Origin: Thalassospiraceae bacterium LMO-JJ14
GTDB taxonomy: Bacteria > Pseudomonadota > Alphaproteobacteria > Rhodospirillales > Casp-alpha2
Direction of reading: 5' to 3'
Length of the DNA stretch: 64,000 nucleotides
NCBI GenBank assembly: GCA_021555105.2
Contig: CP134604.1
Coordinates: 3,829,487-3,893,486, forward strand
A program made the translations under genes and the position numbers. The notes under the pieces are model-generated. The model made no database searches, was not told the DNA's origin, and worked only from the letters and a program-made list of their open reading frames with translations. Positions 1-8,938 of the stretch are shown piece by piece (the first letter of the stretch is position 1; every line of letters begins with the position of its first letter).

Positions 1-169
1 TATCGACGCACCACAGATTACCGCCCCTGTCGAACGACGGTCCTTCAAGAAACGACGGCACGTCTGCGCCCGGCTTGTTGGCATTCACCCAGTCGGACGG
101 CTGTCCGAAAACCCGATGCTCTTCAGGCATTGCCGAAAAAACTTCGGCGCGAATTTCTGTGACGCTCAT
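1..169 (-). CDS. SMP-30/gluconolactonase/LRE family protein, N-terminal fragment
   Basis: Only the first 56 codons are in the window; the gene runs off the left edge. The start ATG is the complement of 167-169, and the reading frame is open to base 1. The peptide begins MSVTEIRAEVF and continues with FLEGPSFDRGGNLWCVD. A 'leu-glu-gly-pro' followed by a 'gly-asn-leu-trp' strand is typical of the first blade of SMP-30/gluconolactonase-like six-bladed propellers, where the Glu is a metal ligand. Such enzymes hydrolyse sugar lactones or related esters; the substrate cannot be read from this fragment. It is divergent from the Tat-exported aldo/keto reductase at 293, with about 120 bp between them. 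Confidence is limited by the short length. Confidence 0.6.
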   Translation of the reverse strand, partial: MSVTEIRAEVFSAMPEEHRVFGQPSDWVNANKPGADVPSFLEGPSFDRGGNLWCVD

Positions 170-292
170 GAATGCTTCTCCCTGTCGGCCGTTGTCAGGC
201 GCTAGAAAACCCGCACCCGGGGACGAACGCAAGCCTCGAAATATGGCGCTACACTTCCTATCTTTCAGAAGAAGCAACCGTGGAGACCGCAG

Positions 293-1219
293 ATGTCATG
301 CCTCCATATCGACCGCCGCCGCTTTATGGGCCTTGCTGCCGCTGGTGCCGCACTTGGTGCGGGCGGCCTGCCGGCGTTCGCCGCCGGCCCTGACATCCTG
401 ACAAAACCGATCCCGCGCACGGGCGAGCGCATTCCCGCCATCGGCATGGGCACGTGGATCACGTTCAACGTCGGTGAAGACCGGCGCTTGCGCGATGCAC
501 GCACAAAGGTGCTGGCCCGATTCTTCGAGATGGGCGGCGGGATGATCGATTCCTCGCCCATGTACGGCTCGTCCGAGGAAGTGGTCGGCTATGCCCTGGA
601 ACAACTGAATACCCCGAGCACCCTGTTTTCGGCGACCAAGGTATGGACACCGTCAACCCTGCATGGCCGCGAGCAGATTGAAAACGCACGGCGGCTTTGG
701 GGCGTACAGCGTTTCGATCTTTATCAGGTGCACAATCTGCTGAACTGGGAAGCACACCTAGAAACGCTGCGTGCGGAAAAGGTCGCCGGCCGGGTCCGCT
801 ACATCGGCATCACCACCTCGCACGGCATGCGGCACAGCGGCATGGAAGACATCATGAAAACGCAAGACATCGACTTCGTGCAGCTCACATACAATGCCGT
901 CGACCGCGAGGCCGAAGACCGGCTTTTGCCGTTGGCCACCGAGCGAGGCATCGCCGTGATCTGCAACCGGCCGTACCGGCGCAAACAACTGATCGATTTC
1001 GTGCAGGATCACCCGTTGCCCGCATGGGCAGCGGACGCGGGTGCCGCCAACTGGCCCGAGTTCCTGCTGAAGTTCATCATTTCACACCCCGCTGTCACCT
1101 GCGCCATTCCCGCAACATCCAGCGTCGAACACATGAGCGAGAATATGAACGCCATGCGCGGGCCGCTGCCGGATACCAAAACGCGCCGGCGCATGGCCGA
1201 CTATGTGGCAGGCTTATAG
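293..1219 (+). CDS. Tat-exported aldo/keto reductase
   Basis: A 308-residue aldo/keto reductase, an NAD(P)H-dependent carbonyl reductase with a TIM-barrel fold. The N-terminus carries a twin-arginine signal (DRRRFMGLAAAG at about residues 7-18, then an Ala-rich hydrophobic stretch ending AFAAGP), so the enzyme is predicted to fold in the cytoplasm and be exported by Tat. The AKR catalytic residues are visible: Asp and Tyr in MIDSSPMYGSSEE (about 85-97), Lys in SATKVW, and His in YQVHNL. A 'CAIPATSSVEHMSEN' block near the C-terminus matches the cofactor-binding loop. The gene is followed 3 bp later by a DUF6064 membrane protein and probably shares its transcript. The substrate is unknown. An exported AKR is less common than cytoplasmic ones, which is why the start including the RR motif matters; a GGAG lies just upstream. 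Confidence 0.88.
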   Translation: MSCLHIDRRRFMGLAAAGAALGAGGLPAFAAGPDILTKPIPRTGERIPAIGMGTWITFNVGEDRRLRDARTKVLARFFEMGGGMIDSSPMYGSSEEVVGYALEQLNTPSTLFSATKVWTPSTLHGREQIENARRLWGVQRFDLYQVHNLLNWEAHLETLRAEKVAGRVRYIGITTSHGMRHSGMEDIMKTQDIDFVQLTYNAVDREAEDRLLPLATERGIAVICNRPYRRKQLIDFVQDHPLPAWAADAGAANWPEFLLKFIISHPAVTCAIPATSSVEHMSENMNAMRGPLPDTKTRRRMADYVAGL

Positions 1220-1222
1220 ACC

Positions 1223-1867
1223 ATGGACCGGCTGATCCCGTTTTCGCCTGATGTCTATGTCGGTATGTTCGGCCGCTACAACGAAACGTACTGGCCGGCC
1301 TTGCTCGTCGCCGTCGCTCTCGGCGGTGTCTTGCTGTATTGCCTGAAGCGCGCCGACAGTTCCGCCGGACGGATACTGGCCTTGATCGTCGGCACATTCT
1401 GGATCTGGACCGGCTGGGCATTTCATATTGAAACCTATGCCGATCTGAACTGGGCCGCCGTGCCGTTCGGCGTACTGTTCATTGTGCAAGGGTTGCTGAG
1501 CGTGCTTTGGGGGGGGCTGCTCGGGCGTTTCGAGATCATCGCCGGGCGCACCCGCTCGCACGAGATCGGTGTCGTGCTCCTGTTCGCCGCACTCGTCCTG
1601 CCCCCCCTGTTGACGTTCTTCATGCATATGCCGATCGAAACAACGCACGGTTTCGCCATCACACCGGCGACGGTCGCGCTGATCAACGTTGCCGTCCTGT
1701 TCACGGTGTATGGCCGGGCTTCGTTATGGCTGCTCGCCTGGCCGATGCTATGGAGTGCCTGGGATCTGGCGTCCGCCGCGACGATGGATCTCTGGCGCGA
1801 TGCGGCCCTGCCTGCGCTGGCGCTGGCGGCGTCGGTGTTTCTGATCCTGTCGCGAACGCGCCGCTGA
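1223..1867 (+). CDS. DUF6064 family multi-pass membrane protein
   Basis: A 214-residue integral membrane protein with about six hydrophobic helices and very few charged residues. It begins MDRLIPFSPDVYVGMFGRYN and has the WIWTGWAFHIETY segment, both characteristic of the DUF6064 family, whose function is not known. It starts 3 bp after the stop of the Tat-exported aldo/keto reductase, so translational coupling is likely. The pair might act together on an envelope substrate, but that is only inference from adjacency. The family assignment is from pattern recognition of the N-terminal signature and helix layout. Confidence 0.72.
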   Translation: MDRLIPFSPDVYVGMFGRYNETYWPALLVAVALGGVLLYCLKRADSSAGRILALIVGTFWIWTGWAFHIETYADLNWAAVPFGVLFIVQGLLSVLWGGLLGRFEIIAGRTRSHEIGVVLLFAALVLPPLLTFFMHMPIETTHGFAITPATVALINVAVLFTVYGRASLWLLAWPMLWSAWDLASAATMDLWRDAALPALALAASVFLILSRTRR

Positions 1868-1949
1868 ACACTTACAGGCGTTGCCTAATGCGGCCGAAAA
1901 CGATATCACAACGCCAAATCCAGACACGTTTTCAAGGGGCAGACCGCAG

Positions 1950-3629
1950 ATGGCCAGTTATCAGTATTCGTATGTCATGCAGGGCGTTTCCAAGACGTTC
2001 CCGGGCGGCAAGGAAATCCTCAAGAACATCACCCTTTCGTTTCTCCCGGACGCCAAGATCGGCGTACTCGGCCCGAACGGTGCCGGGAAATCGACACTGA
2101 TGAAGATCATGGCCGGGATCGATACCGAATTCACCGGCGAAGCCTGGGCCGCCAAGGGCGTGCGCGTCGGTTATCTGGAACAGGAACCACACCTCGACCC
2201 GACCAAGACCGTCGGCGAAAACGTGACGGACGGCCTCGGCGGCGTGAAAGATCTGCTCGACCGCTTCAACGAAATCTCCGCCAAGTTCGCCGAACCGATG
2301 GACGACGATGAAATGAACGCCGTCATCGCCGAACAGGCCGAACTGCAGGAACAGATCGATGCCGTCGACGGCTGGGATCTGGACCGCACCGTCGAGATCG
2401 CCATGGACGCGCTTCGCTGCCCGCCCGCCGACAGTGCCGTCGACAAACTGTCGGGTGGCGAACGCCGCCGTGTCGCGCTGTGCCGGCTTCTGCTGCAAAA
2501 GCCGGAAATGCTGTTGCTCGATGAGCCGACCAACCACCTGGATGCGGAATCCGTGGCGTGGTTACAGCACCACCTTTCGGCCTATGCCGGGACCGTCGTC
2601 ATGGTGACGCACGACCGTTATTTCCTCGATAACGTCACGGGCTGGATACTCGAAATCGACCGCGGCCGCGGCATTCCGTATGAAGGCAATTACTCGTCCT
2701 GGCTGGAACAGAAACAGAAACGCCTGGCCCAGGAAGAACGTGAAGAATCTGCCCGCCAGCGTACGCTGTCGGAAGAACTTGAATGGATTCGTCAGAGCCC
2801 CCGTGCCCGCCAAGCGAAGTCCAAGGCGCGTATCACCGCGTACGAGGATTTGCTGGCCAAGTCACAGGACATCGCACCGGGTTCGGCACAGATCGTCATA
2901 CCCGCCGCGCCGCGTCTCGGCGGACTGGTGATAGAAGCCAGCGACCTTCGCAAGGGCTTCGGCAATCATCTTCTGATCGATGCCCTTTCATTCAAAATCC
3001 CGCCCGGCGCCATCGTTGGGATCATCGGGCCGAACGGTGCCGGCAAGACGACGCTGTTCAAGCTGATCACCGAGCAGGAAAAACCCGACGGCGGCGACAT
3101 CCGCATCGGTGATACGGTCAAACTCGGCTATGTCGATCAGTCGCGGGATGCCTTGAACGACAACAAGACGGTGTGGGAGGAAATCTCCGGCGGTCTCGAC
3201 GAGATCGACCTCGGCAAACGCAAGATGCAGTCCCGCGCCTATGTCGCACAGTTCAACTTCAAGGGCGGCGACCAGCAAAAGAAAGTCGGACAACTCTCAG
3301 GCGGTGAACGCAACCGCGTGCATCTGGCGAACATGCTCAAATCCGGCGCCAACGTCCTCATGCTCGATGAGCCGACCAACGATCTGGATATCGACACGCT
3401 GCGTGCGCTCGAAGAAGCCATCGCCGATTTCGCCGGCTGCGTACTGATCACGTCGCACGATCGCTGGTTCCTCGACCGTCTGGCGACGCACATTCTCGCC
3501 TTCGAAGGCGACAGCCACGTCGAATGGTTCGAGGGCAACTACGAGGATTACGAAGCCGACAAGAAACGTCGCCTCGGCGACGACGCACTCGAACCGCACC
3601 GCATCAAGTACAAGCCGCTGACGAGATAG
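1950..3629 (+). CDS. ettA: Energy-dependent translational throttle protein EttA (ABC-F ATPase)
   Basis: An ABC-F family ATPase of 559 residues with no membrane domain. It binds the ribosomal E site and gates entry into elongation according to the ADP/ATP ratio. Both ATPase cassettes are intact: Walker A GPNGAGKST near residue 41 and GPNGAGKTT near 360, signatures LSGGERRRV and LSGGERNRV, and Walker B motifs followed by DEPTNHLD and DEPTNDLD. Between the cassettes lies the charged P-site tRNA interaction motif region (SPRARQAKSKARI) typical of EttA. The upstream in-frame ATG at 1881 would add 23 unconserved residues. I chose 1950 because the protein then begins MASYQYSYVMQGVSK, as in other EttA proteins, and AAGGGG lies about 10 bases upstream. 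It appears to be transcribed alone. Confidence 0.95.
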   Translation: MASYQYSYVMQGVSKTFPGGKEILKNITLSFLPDAKIGVLGPNGAGKSTLMKIMAGIDTEFTGEAWAAKGVRVGYLEQEPHLDPTKTVGENVTDGLGGVKDLLDRFNEISAKFAEPMDDDEMNAVIAEQAELQEQIDAVDGWDLDRTVEIAMDALRCPPADSAVDKLSGGERRRVALCRLLLQKPEMLLLDEPTNHLDAESVAWLQHHLSAYAGTVVMVTHDRYFLDNVTGWILEIDRGRGIPYEGNYSSWLEQKQKRLAQEEREESARQRTLSEELEWIRQSPRARQAKSKARITAYEDLLAKSQDIAPGSAQIVIPAAPRLGGLVIEASDLRKGFGNHLLIDALSFKIPPGAIVGIIGPNGAGKTTLFKLITEQEKPDGGDIRIGDTVKLGYVDQSRDALNDNKTVWEEISGGLDEIDLGKRKMQSRAYVAQFNFKGGDQQKKVGQLSGGERNRVHLANMLKSGANVLMLDEPTNDLDIDTLRALEEAIADFAGCVLITSHDRWFLDRLATHILAFEGDSHVEWFEGNYEDYEADKKRRLGDDALEPHRIKYKPLTR

Positions 3630-3814
3630 GCTTTCTCGTCACCTTGGTGACAATCAGGGTTCCGGACATTTGGATTGACGCTTGCCGCGCTGAATTCAGG
3701 CAGGAACCTAAATTCGCGGAGGCAAGTGCGGGAATGACAGATCCGTTTATGCAACTGTCGCTACCCCCGGCTTCGCAACCGAAACACGGCGCGGCTTATT
3801 CAGGTACAAGCCGA

Positions 3815-4417
3815 TCAGATGAAGTCCGGGCCGTGTATCCAGGTTACCAGTGAAAGCCTATTTCCTGACACCACCGGAGCCACGCAGTGCAGCGTATGCG
3901 CCGGGAACACGATCATCGCCCCCTGATCGACGGGGGCCTGAAAGGGATGCCCGTCGGCGTTCAGTTCGAGTTCGCCGCCCACATATTCTTCCGGATCGGT
4001 CAGCTGTACGGACAAGGTCAACTTGCGCCGCCCGGCGACAGCGCCACGGCCACGGTCGATATGCCAGTTGTAATAGTGACCGGGGCCGTAACACGCGAGC
4101 TGCAGCTGTTCTTCAAAACCGTCGATCACGTATCGGAAAACATCCCGGTTGGCGTCACCCGCCAAACGGGTCATGCGTTGCACCACCCATTCAAACGCGT
4201 CCTCTTCCGGCAACCACACGAGGGCCGACTGGCGCACTTTCTGGTCGAATCGTCCCGCGACCAACCCGCCCTCTTGAGCATCCAATTCCTGAAATGCAGC
4301 CTTTAGGCGTTCACATTCATAGCGTGAGAAAGCATCCTCGATGACGACCCAATGGCGCGGCGGTTTCCCGCCACCCGGACCGGGCGGAACCTGAGAAGCC
4401 GTTGTTGTTTGAGACAT
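3815..4417 (-). CDS. 2OG-Fe(II) oxygenase, prolyl-4-hydroxylase-like
   Basis: A 200-residue iron- and 2-oxoglutarate-dependent dioxygenase of the PKHD/P4Hc type. The double-stranded beta-helix residues can be read: HYYNWHIDRG contains the HxD iron ligands, and the distal ligand is His in FPAHTLHCVAPV. The Arg/Ser of GNRLSLVTW would bind 2-oxoglutarate. The residue GGELELNADG segment before the distal His is typical of PKHD-type hydroxylases. No partner TonB receptor gene is adjacent, unlike classical PiuC, so the substrate is open. It stands alone, with ettA ending about 185 bp away on the other strand. Confidence 0.85.
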   Translation of the reverse strand: MSQTTTASQVPPGPGGGKPPRHWVVIEDAFSRYECERLKAAFQELDAQEGGLVAGRFDQKVRQSALVWLPEEDAFEWVVQRMTRLAGDANRDVFRYVIDGFEEQLQLACYGPGHYYNWHIDRGRGAVAGRRKLTLSVQLTDPEEYVGGELELNADGHPFQAPVDQGAMIVFPAHTLHCVAPVVSGNRLSLVTWIHGPDFI

Positions 4418-4510
4418 TCAAAGCGCCTGCATCAGCCTGCATCACTATTGCACACGCTTCCTATAGGCTCATTTGCAGAGCTTGGATAGATGGAAAGATG
4501 TGGGACGTAT

Positions 4511-5131
4511 TCACGCAGGCGCCGCCGGGATTGCGCGATTGGATGTCTGCGCATTTTCGAGCAGGCGCGCGACCATCATTTTCGTCACATAGAGACCGAA
4601 TTCCGGATTTTCAGCATACAGCTGGAGCGTTTTATCTTCGGTAATGCGCATCAGTTTACAGTCTGTCTCGCACTTGATTGTTTGTGTCCGGGTCTTGTCC
4701 GGCGCGAACATGGCGATCTCACCGACGAGCTGGCCGGCTTGTATCTGAAGATTGAGTTCCTCGATCCGCAATGTGCCATCCATCAGATAAAAAATGTCTC
4801 TCGCGTTGTCCCCACGCTGAAAGAGAAAGCTACCGACGCTTCGCTCGACCGGTGACATAAAAGGGAGCAACGATCCGGGATCAAAAGCCGAATGCGCCAT
4901 TTCGTGCAGCCGCTTTCTAAGCATCACCGCCTGGTATAACCGGAACAGGTTCAGCGGCAACAGCGAACCATGCAGCAGGATGATATTCCCAAGCTCTGAA
5001 TTGATCCCATAACCTAAGTACAAAGCATTGCCGGCAAGGGCGACGAGCCGAAGCGGTATGATCGTTTTCATCCAGAACGTGACAAACACTGCGCCTGAAG
5101 CGATGTACCCCAGAATTTCCAACCAACTCAT
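4511..5131 (-). CDS. Membrane-anchored cyclic nucleotide-binding domain protein
   Basis: A 206-residue protein with an unusual layout. The N-terminal ~75 residues contain two to three hydrophobic helices (EILGYIASGAVFVTF, LVALAGNALYLGYG, ILLHGSLLPLNLF). The rest is a Crp-type cyclic nucleotide-binding fold: FLFQRGDNARDIFYLMDGTLRI, then GQLVGEIAMFAP, with the GE of the phosphate-binding cassette. There is no helix-turn-helix and no channel pore, so it is neither a transcription factor nor a K+ channel. Similar proteins are annotated as CNBD proteins of unknown function. A role in sensing a nucleotide or membrane state is inference. CAGGG lies before the ATG. Confidence 0.75.
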   Translation of the reverse strand: MSWLEILGYIASGAVFVTFWMKTIIPLRLVALAGNALYLGYGINSELGNIILLHGSLLPLNLFRLYQAVMLRKRLHEMAHSAFDPGSLLPFMSPVERSVGSFLFQRGDNARDIFYLMDGTLRIEELNLQIQAGQLVGEIAMFAPDKTRTQTIKCETDCKLMRITEDKTLQLYAENPEFGLYVTKMMVARLLENAQTSNRAIPAAPA

Positions 5132-5271
5132 TATTGTACCCTGCTTAAGTCTCTGTTCGACGCCGTTTATGTATACTGATTACTATATTATGCAAAGCCT
5201 GACACCCCACCCGAAAGGGTCTGCCGTGGTCCTTGAATTTAAAATAGTGCTAAGCCGTCGACGGCACTGTT

Positions 5272-5290
5272 AAAACCGCCTCCGGCGGCC
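5272..5290 (-). terminator. Intrinsic terminator after the EamA transporter gene
   Basis: On the minus strand CCGCC-GGA-GGCGG forms a 5-bp GC-only hairpin followed immediately by TTTTA. It lies about 30 bases past the stop of the EamA transporter gene, in the right orientation to end its transcript. The stem is short, so confidence is moderate. Confidence 0.5.
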
Positions 5291-5318
5291 TCTCCCGAGG
5301 CATAGGTATCCCGCTATC

Positions 5319-6209
5319 CTATTTTGGCGTGCTTTTGAGGGTATTGCGGCGCATCGTATAGAGCGTACTGGCGACGATGATCCCGGCACCTGACAGGGTC
5401 CAGACGGTCGGCGTCTCGGCAAAGAAAACGATCCCGATGATCCCGGCATAGAGCAGGCGTACGTATTCCATCGGCGCAATTGCCGCTGCCTCCCCGACCT
5501 TCAGAGCCTGGATGAACATCCATTGCATCAGCGACATCAACGAGCCGATCATGACGATAAAAATCATTTCATCGATGCTCGGCATGATCCACTGGATATA
5601 GGCCGGGATAGCCATGACAAGGGTAATAGTGACGGAATGAAAGACCAGGATGGTCGACGGTTTATCGATTTGTGACAGCTTGCGCAGAATGATCTGAACG
5701 GCGGACACGAACAGAGCCGAGGTGACCGCCATCAGGGCATAGATATTAATATTGTCCGGGTCGGGCCGGATGATCACCAGCACGCCGACAAAGCCGATGA
5801 TGATGCTGGTCCACCGGCGCAGGCCGATGACCTCGTTCAGGAATATGATGGCCAGAATGGTGGTGAACAGGATGCGTGCAAAGGAAATCGCCGTCACTTC
5901 GGCGAGCGGCATGTTGACGACCGCGGAAAACCCTAGATACATGGCGAAGATCGAGAGCGACGCACGCAGGAAATGCATGCCATAAATGTTGGACTTGAAC
6001 ACCGTTGCACGGTTTTTGAAAATCACCGGAGAGATGATGATCAGTACCAGGATCTGACGCACGAACAGGATTTCTATGACCGGAATCGTCTGGCCCACCT
6101 GCTTGATCAGAGAAGACATGATCACGGAAACCAGTGACGCGATCAGAACGATGATCGAGCCGCGAATGTTGCCGGACAGCGCCTGCCAGCGTTGAAAATA
6201 GTTTTGCAT
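5319..6209 (-). CDS. DMT superfamily (EamA-type) transporter
   Basis: A 296-residue polytopic protein with ten predicted helices arranged as two repeats of five, the layout of the drug/metabolite transporter superfamily with two EamA domains. Typical features are the first-repeat end FARILFTTILAIIFLNEVIGLRRW and the second-repeat end EYVRLLYAGIIGIVFFAETPTVWTLSGAGIIVAS. Members export metabolites such as amino acids or nucleobases; the substrate cannot be deduced. It is divergent from the TPR protein at 6540 across a 330-bp gap and is followed by a small hairpin terminator. The surrounding genes do not suggest an operon. Confidence 0.9.
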   Translation of the reverse strand: MQNYFQRWQALSGNIRGSIIVLIASLVSVIMSSLIKQVGQTIPVIEILFVRQILVLIIISPVIFKNRATVFKSNIYGMHFLRASLSIFAMYLGFSAVVNMPLAEVTAISFARILFTTILAIIFLNEVIGLRRWTSIIIGFVGVLVIIRPDPDNINIYALMAVTSALFVSAVQIILRKLSQIDKPSTILVFHSVTITLVMAIPAYIQWIMPSIDEMIFIVMIGSLMSLMQWMFIQALKVGEAAAIAPMEYVRLLYAGIIGIVFFAETPTVWTLSGAGIIVASTLYTMRRNTLKSTPK

Positions 6210-6539
6210 ATTGCGTCATTACTGCCGGATGCCGGCTCGAAACGAGCCGAACTGAAAATTGATTTACTGAATATCTCCCACAGATTTGAGGAACCGGCAA
6301 CGGCCGGGAAAAATTCAGATCTTTTTGTCGCCTTACGCGGGCGTCTATTAACCCCACAATGCCGCTTCACTTTGGGCGTATCTAGAGCAAGCCGCCCGCG
6401 TGCTGCCGGGAGAGGTCTGGTATTGCTGAACGCAGCGCCCTGTATAGCTCGCATCCGCATCTAAGCGCTGAAGTGATGCATGGCTGAATCACCAAAATTC
6501 TGCTAAAATGTTCCTGTCAAAGCGGACGAGGCCCTTGCC
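6210..6539. other. Divergent intergenic region
   Basis: This 330-bp stretch separates the EamA transporter (leftward) from the TPR protein gene (rightward) and must hold promoters for both. A short open frame (6192-6464 +) crosses it, but it overlaps the transporter start, has no ribosome site and no recognisable protein signature, so I do not call it. I see no RNA gene or repeat here. Confidence 0.5.
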
Positions 6540-8390
6540 ATGGCCCGAAATCAGATACTCCCGGTGTTGATTCTTTCGGTTGCGTGTCTCTACACAGTCA
6601 AAGTCTCGGCACAGGTCCTTCCCGATACCGCCGCCAACCGGGCGCGGGGGGTGGTCGGGTGCGTGCAAAGCTCAAGCGGAATCACATGCGGCAACAGTGG
6701 CAGCCGCAGTGGCGGCGCAAGCGCCTATTACCAGCATCAGCAATTCATGAACCAGATGATGGCGAACACGATGCAGGGCCTGATGAGCAATTTCTGGGCC
6801 GGGTATCAACGGGGCCTTGAGCTGCGCCGGCGGCGGCAGGCGGCCCTCAACCTCAATAACGCGGGCATCGCCTATGCCAACAAGGGCAACTGGACGGCCG
6901 CCGTCAGCAGTTTCCAAAACGCGCTCGGGTATTCCGATGATCCCGTGATCCGCAAGAATCTGGCCTGGGCCGAGGACGAGCGCTCCGGCCGTGCCGAGGC
7001 GCGCCGCCAAGCGGAACGCGAACGTCACCAGCGGATCAATCAGATCATCGGCCGCCTGTCCGATAAGCTGAAGGCCCCGGCCACGGCACCGGCCGCCACA
7101 GGCGCGAAAAACGAGCTCGACTTTCTGACGCCGAAGGGAACCGCCTTTTTCGGCCAGGGTGGGGAGGCCCCGCCGCCGGTCGATTTACGCGACCAGACGC
7201 CCGATGAAAATGGCCTGGCGTTCATCCGGCCGGGTGGACAAGACGCCGCGCCAGCCCCACGCCCGAGCCCTGGCCCGGAACCCGATCCCGCACCCGGAGC
7301 GTCCAGAACCGGGGACCTTCAGGTGGCGAACAACGAAGGCGAGCTGCAATTCCTGTCCCCGGACGCGGTGATCGGCGACGTTCCTGCGGCGGCCCCCGCA
7401 AATGCTTCGGCACACCCGGACGCGGCAAGCCCCATGGCGGCCATGCTGCTCGATGCGCTGGCCTTCGGCGGCCGGGACTGGGACAAGAGCCGGGGCTATC
7501 TGCGCGGATTGCAAAAGCGCTATCCCAAAGACGAGAATATCTCGGACGCGATTGACGAACTCGACCGGATCCGCGCACTCACCAAAACCCACGACGACCG
7601 GCCGCCGCCGCCAACGCCTCATGTCGCCGAGCTCGAAGAGAAGGGTCGCCAACTGATCCGCGAAGGCAAATTCCTCGACGCGCGCGGCGTTCTGGGCCGC
7701 GCCTATTGGGAGGACCCTTCGCAAGCCGAAATCGGCGAGCTTCTGCAAGCGACTCATCTGATTTTGGTCAAAGAAGCCGATGCGTACAAAAACCAGGCCC
7801 GCGATGCCGTACGGCGCGGCAGTTACGCAGAAGCGGAAATGTTGCTGCGGGCAGCCGGAAAACGCGCACCCAATGACGGCGCGGTCCCGGTGCGACTCAG
7901 CGCGATCCGCACGTTCGATCCGCACGATGAAGCCATGATGCGCCTTGTATCCGGCCGCGAGAGCGACCTGCCGATCAAGCCCATGATGCTGGTGCGCGAC
8001 GCCGACACGTTAACGGCAGCGCGGGACTACCCGGCGGCCCTGCAGAAGCTCGACGAGGCCGCCCGTTTAGCGCCGGACGACCGGGGTCTGCGCGCGCAAT
8101 ACTTCAAGACACGGGGGCTTCTCGACGCCGAGCAAAAGACGTTTGGTCAGGGCTACGCAAACCTTGAGCAGAACCATCCTTACGGCATTCGATCGGATAA
8201 CGCGCCGAGGCAGGTCAGCGCCACGACCGCGCAACTGATCGATCATGCCGACAAGGCGCTACTGGCGGGCGACATACAGACCGCCATCGCCGACGCCCGC
8301 GAGGCGCAGATGTACGAACCCGGCAACGCCGGGCTTGTGGACTACATCAACTATCTTCAGGGATTGATGGATTTCTCATCGGCGCGATAG
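6540..8390 (+). CDS. Exported tetratricopeptide-repeat protein of unknown function
   Basis: A 616-residue protein with an N-terminal signal peptide (hydrophobic core LPVLILSVACLYTV, probable cleavage after VSAQ). After a Gly/Ser/Gln-rich patch (residues about 45-90) come TPR helices (LNLNNAGIAYANKGNWTAA). A basic coiled region and a disordered Pro-rich section follow (about 185-280), in which 'ELDFLTPKGTAFF' and 'ELQFLSPDAVIG' look like two copies of one short motif. Further TPR units run from about residue 330 to the end. TPR arrays bind proteins; exported ones often serve envelope assembly. It is followed tail-to-tail by a small lipoprotein gene. I do not recognise an orthologue with known function. 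Confidence 0.75.
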   Translation: MARNQILPVLILSVACLYTVKVSAQVLPDTAANRARGVVGCVQSSSGITCGNSGSRSGGASAYYQHQQFMNQMMANTMQGLMSNFWAGYQRGLELRRRRQAALNLNNAGIAYANKGNWTAAVSSFQNALGYSDDPVIRKNLAWAEDERSGRAEARRQAERERHQRINQIIGRLSDKLKAPATAPAATGAKNELDFLTPKGTAFFGQGGEAPPPVDLRDQTPDENGLAFIRPGGQDAAPAPRPSPGPEPDPAPGASRTGDLQVANNEGELQFLSPDAVIGDVPAAAPANASAHPDAASPMAAMLLDALAFGGRDWDKSRGYLRGLQKRYPKDENISDAIDELDRIRALTKTHDDRPPPPTPHVAELEEKGRQLIREGKFLDARGVLGRAYWEDPSQAEIGELLQATHLILVKEADAYKNQARDAVRRGSYAEAEMLLRAAGKRAPNDGAVPVRLSAIRTFDPHDEAMMRLVSGRESDLPIKPMMLVRDADTLTAARDYPAALQKLDEAARLAPDDRGLRAQYFKTRGLLDAEQKTFGQGYANLEQNHPYGIRSDNAPRQVSATTAQLIDHADKALLAGDIQTAIADAREAQMYEPGNAGLVDYINYLQGLMDFSSAR

Positions 8391-8402
8391 CCGCGTGCAT
8401 GT

Positions 8403-8882
8403 CTAAATCAGCGGATCGGTATGCGGCGGCAATGCGCCCGGGATCTCGCACTTGTCATTGCCGGCGTTCCCCGACGCCTGCGACATCTTGCGAAACTCTT
8501 CGAGTTTGTCGTCAATGTACGTCTTATTGGTACTGAACGTCAGATAAAAGCCGTTGCCGCAACTGTCGGAGCCATTGCCTTCGCCGACGTCAACGGAAAC
8601 CACGTGGCTCGTTCCCTCGCCGACGCGCCCGTCGTCGCACGTAATGTTGACGACATCCGTTTGCGAGCCATCGGGGTTGGCGTGGCTTTCGCCCTTGCAG
8701 GTCACGTCGGTTCCGTCGATCGCCAGACTGAATGTGCTGGTGCGGGCCGGTGGATTAGCCGTTCCGGCGCCGTGCACGACGAGACCGTGATCGTCGGAAT
8801 GACCGGCAATCCACATCTGGCAGCCCCCCAGTGCAAGGAGGCTTATGATCGACAAACTTTTTATTCCGCGGCACACCGACAT
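8403..8882 (-). CDS. Small putative lipoprotein
   Basis: A 159-residue protein beginning MSVCRGIKSLSIISL. The hydrophobic core ends in LALGGC, a good lipobox, so the mature protein should start at Cys-21 and be anchored in the envelope. The remainder is acidic and rich in Gly, Ser and Asp with four further cysteines (for example VTCKGESH, ITCDDGR, DSCGNGF, DKCEIPG) that could form two disulfides in the periplasm. A TTG 15 bases upstream could extend the frame, but the ATG places the signal peptide correctly. It lies convergent to the 6540 TPR gene (12-bp gap) and divergent from the 8939 TPR gene. No known family recognised. Confidence 0.6.
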   Translation of the reverse strand: MSVCRGIKSLSIISLLALGGCQMWIAGHSDDHGLVVHGAGTANPPARTSTFSLAIDGTDVTCKGESHANPDGSQTDVVNITCDDGRVGEGTSHVVSVDVGEGNGSDSCGNGFYLTFSTNKTYIDDKLEEFRKMSQASGNAGNDKCEIPGALPPHTDPLI

Positions 8883-8938
8883 TGATGGAGAATCCAAAAC
8901 CTGTGGTATAGTCGGATTATATCGAAAGGTGGGACAAG

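Noticed and set aside
8421..8885. 154-codon frame opposite the lipoprotein gene
   Set aside because: The minus-strand frame has a proper lipoprotein signal and Cys pattern, whereas this frame has no recognisable features.
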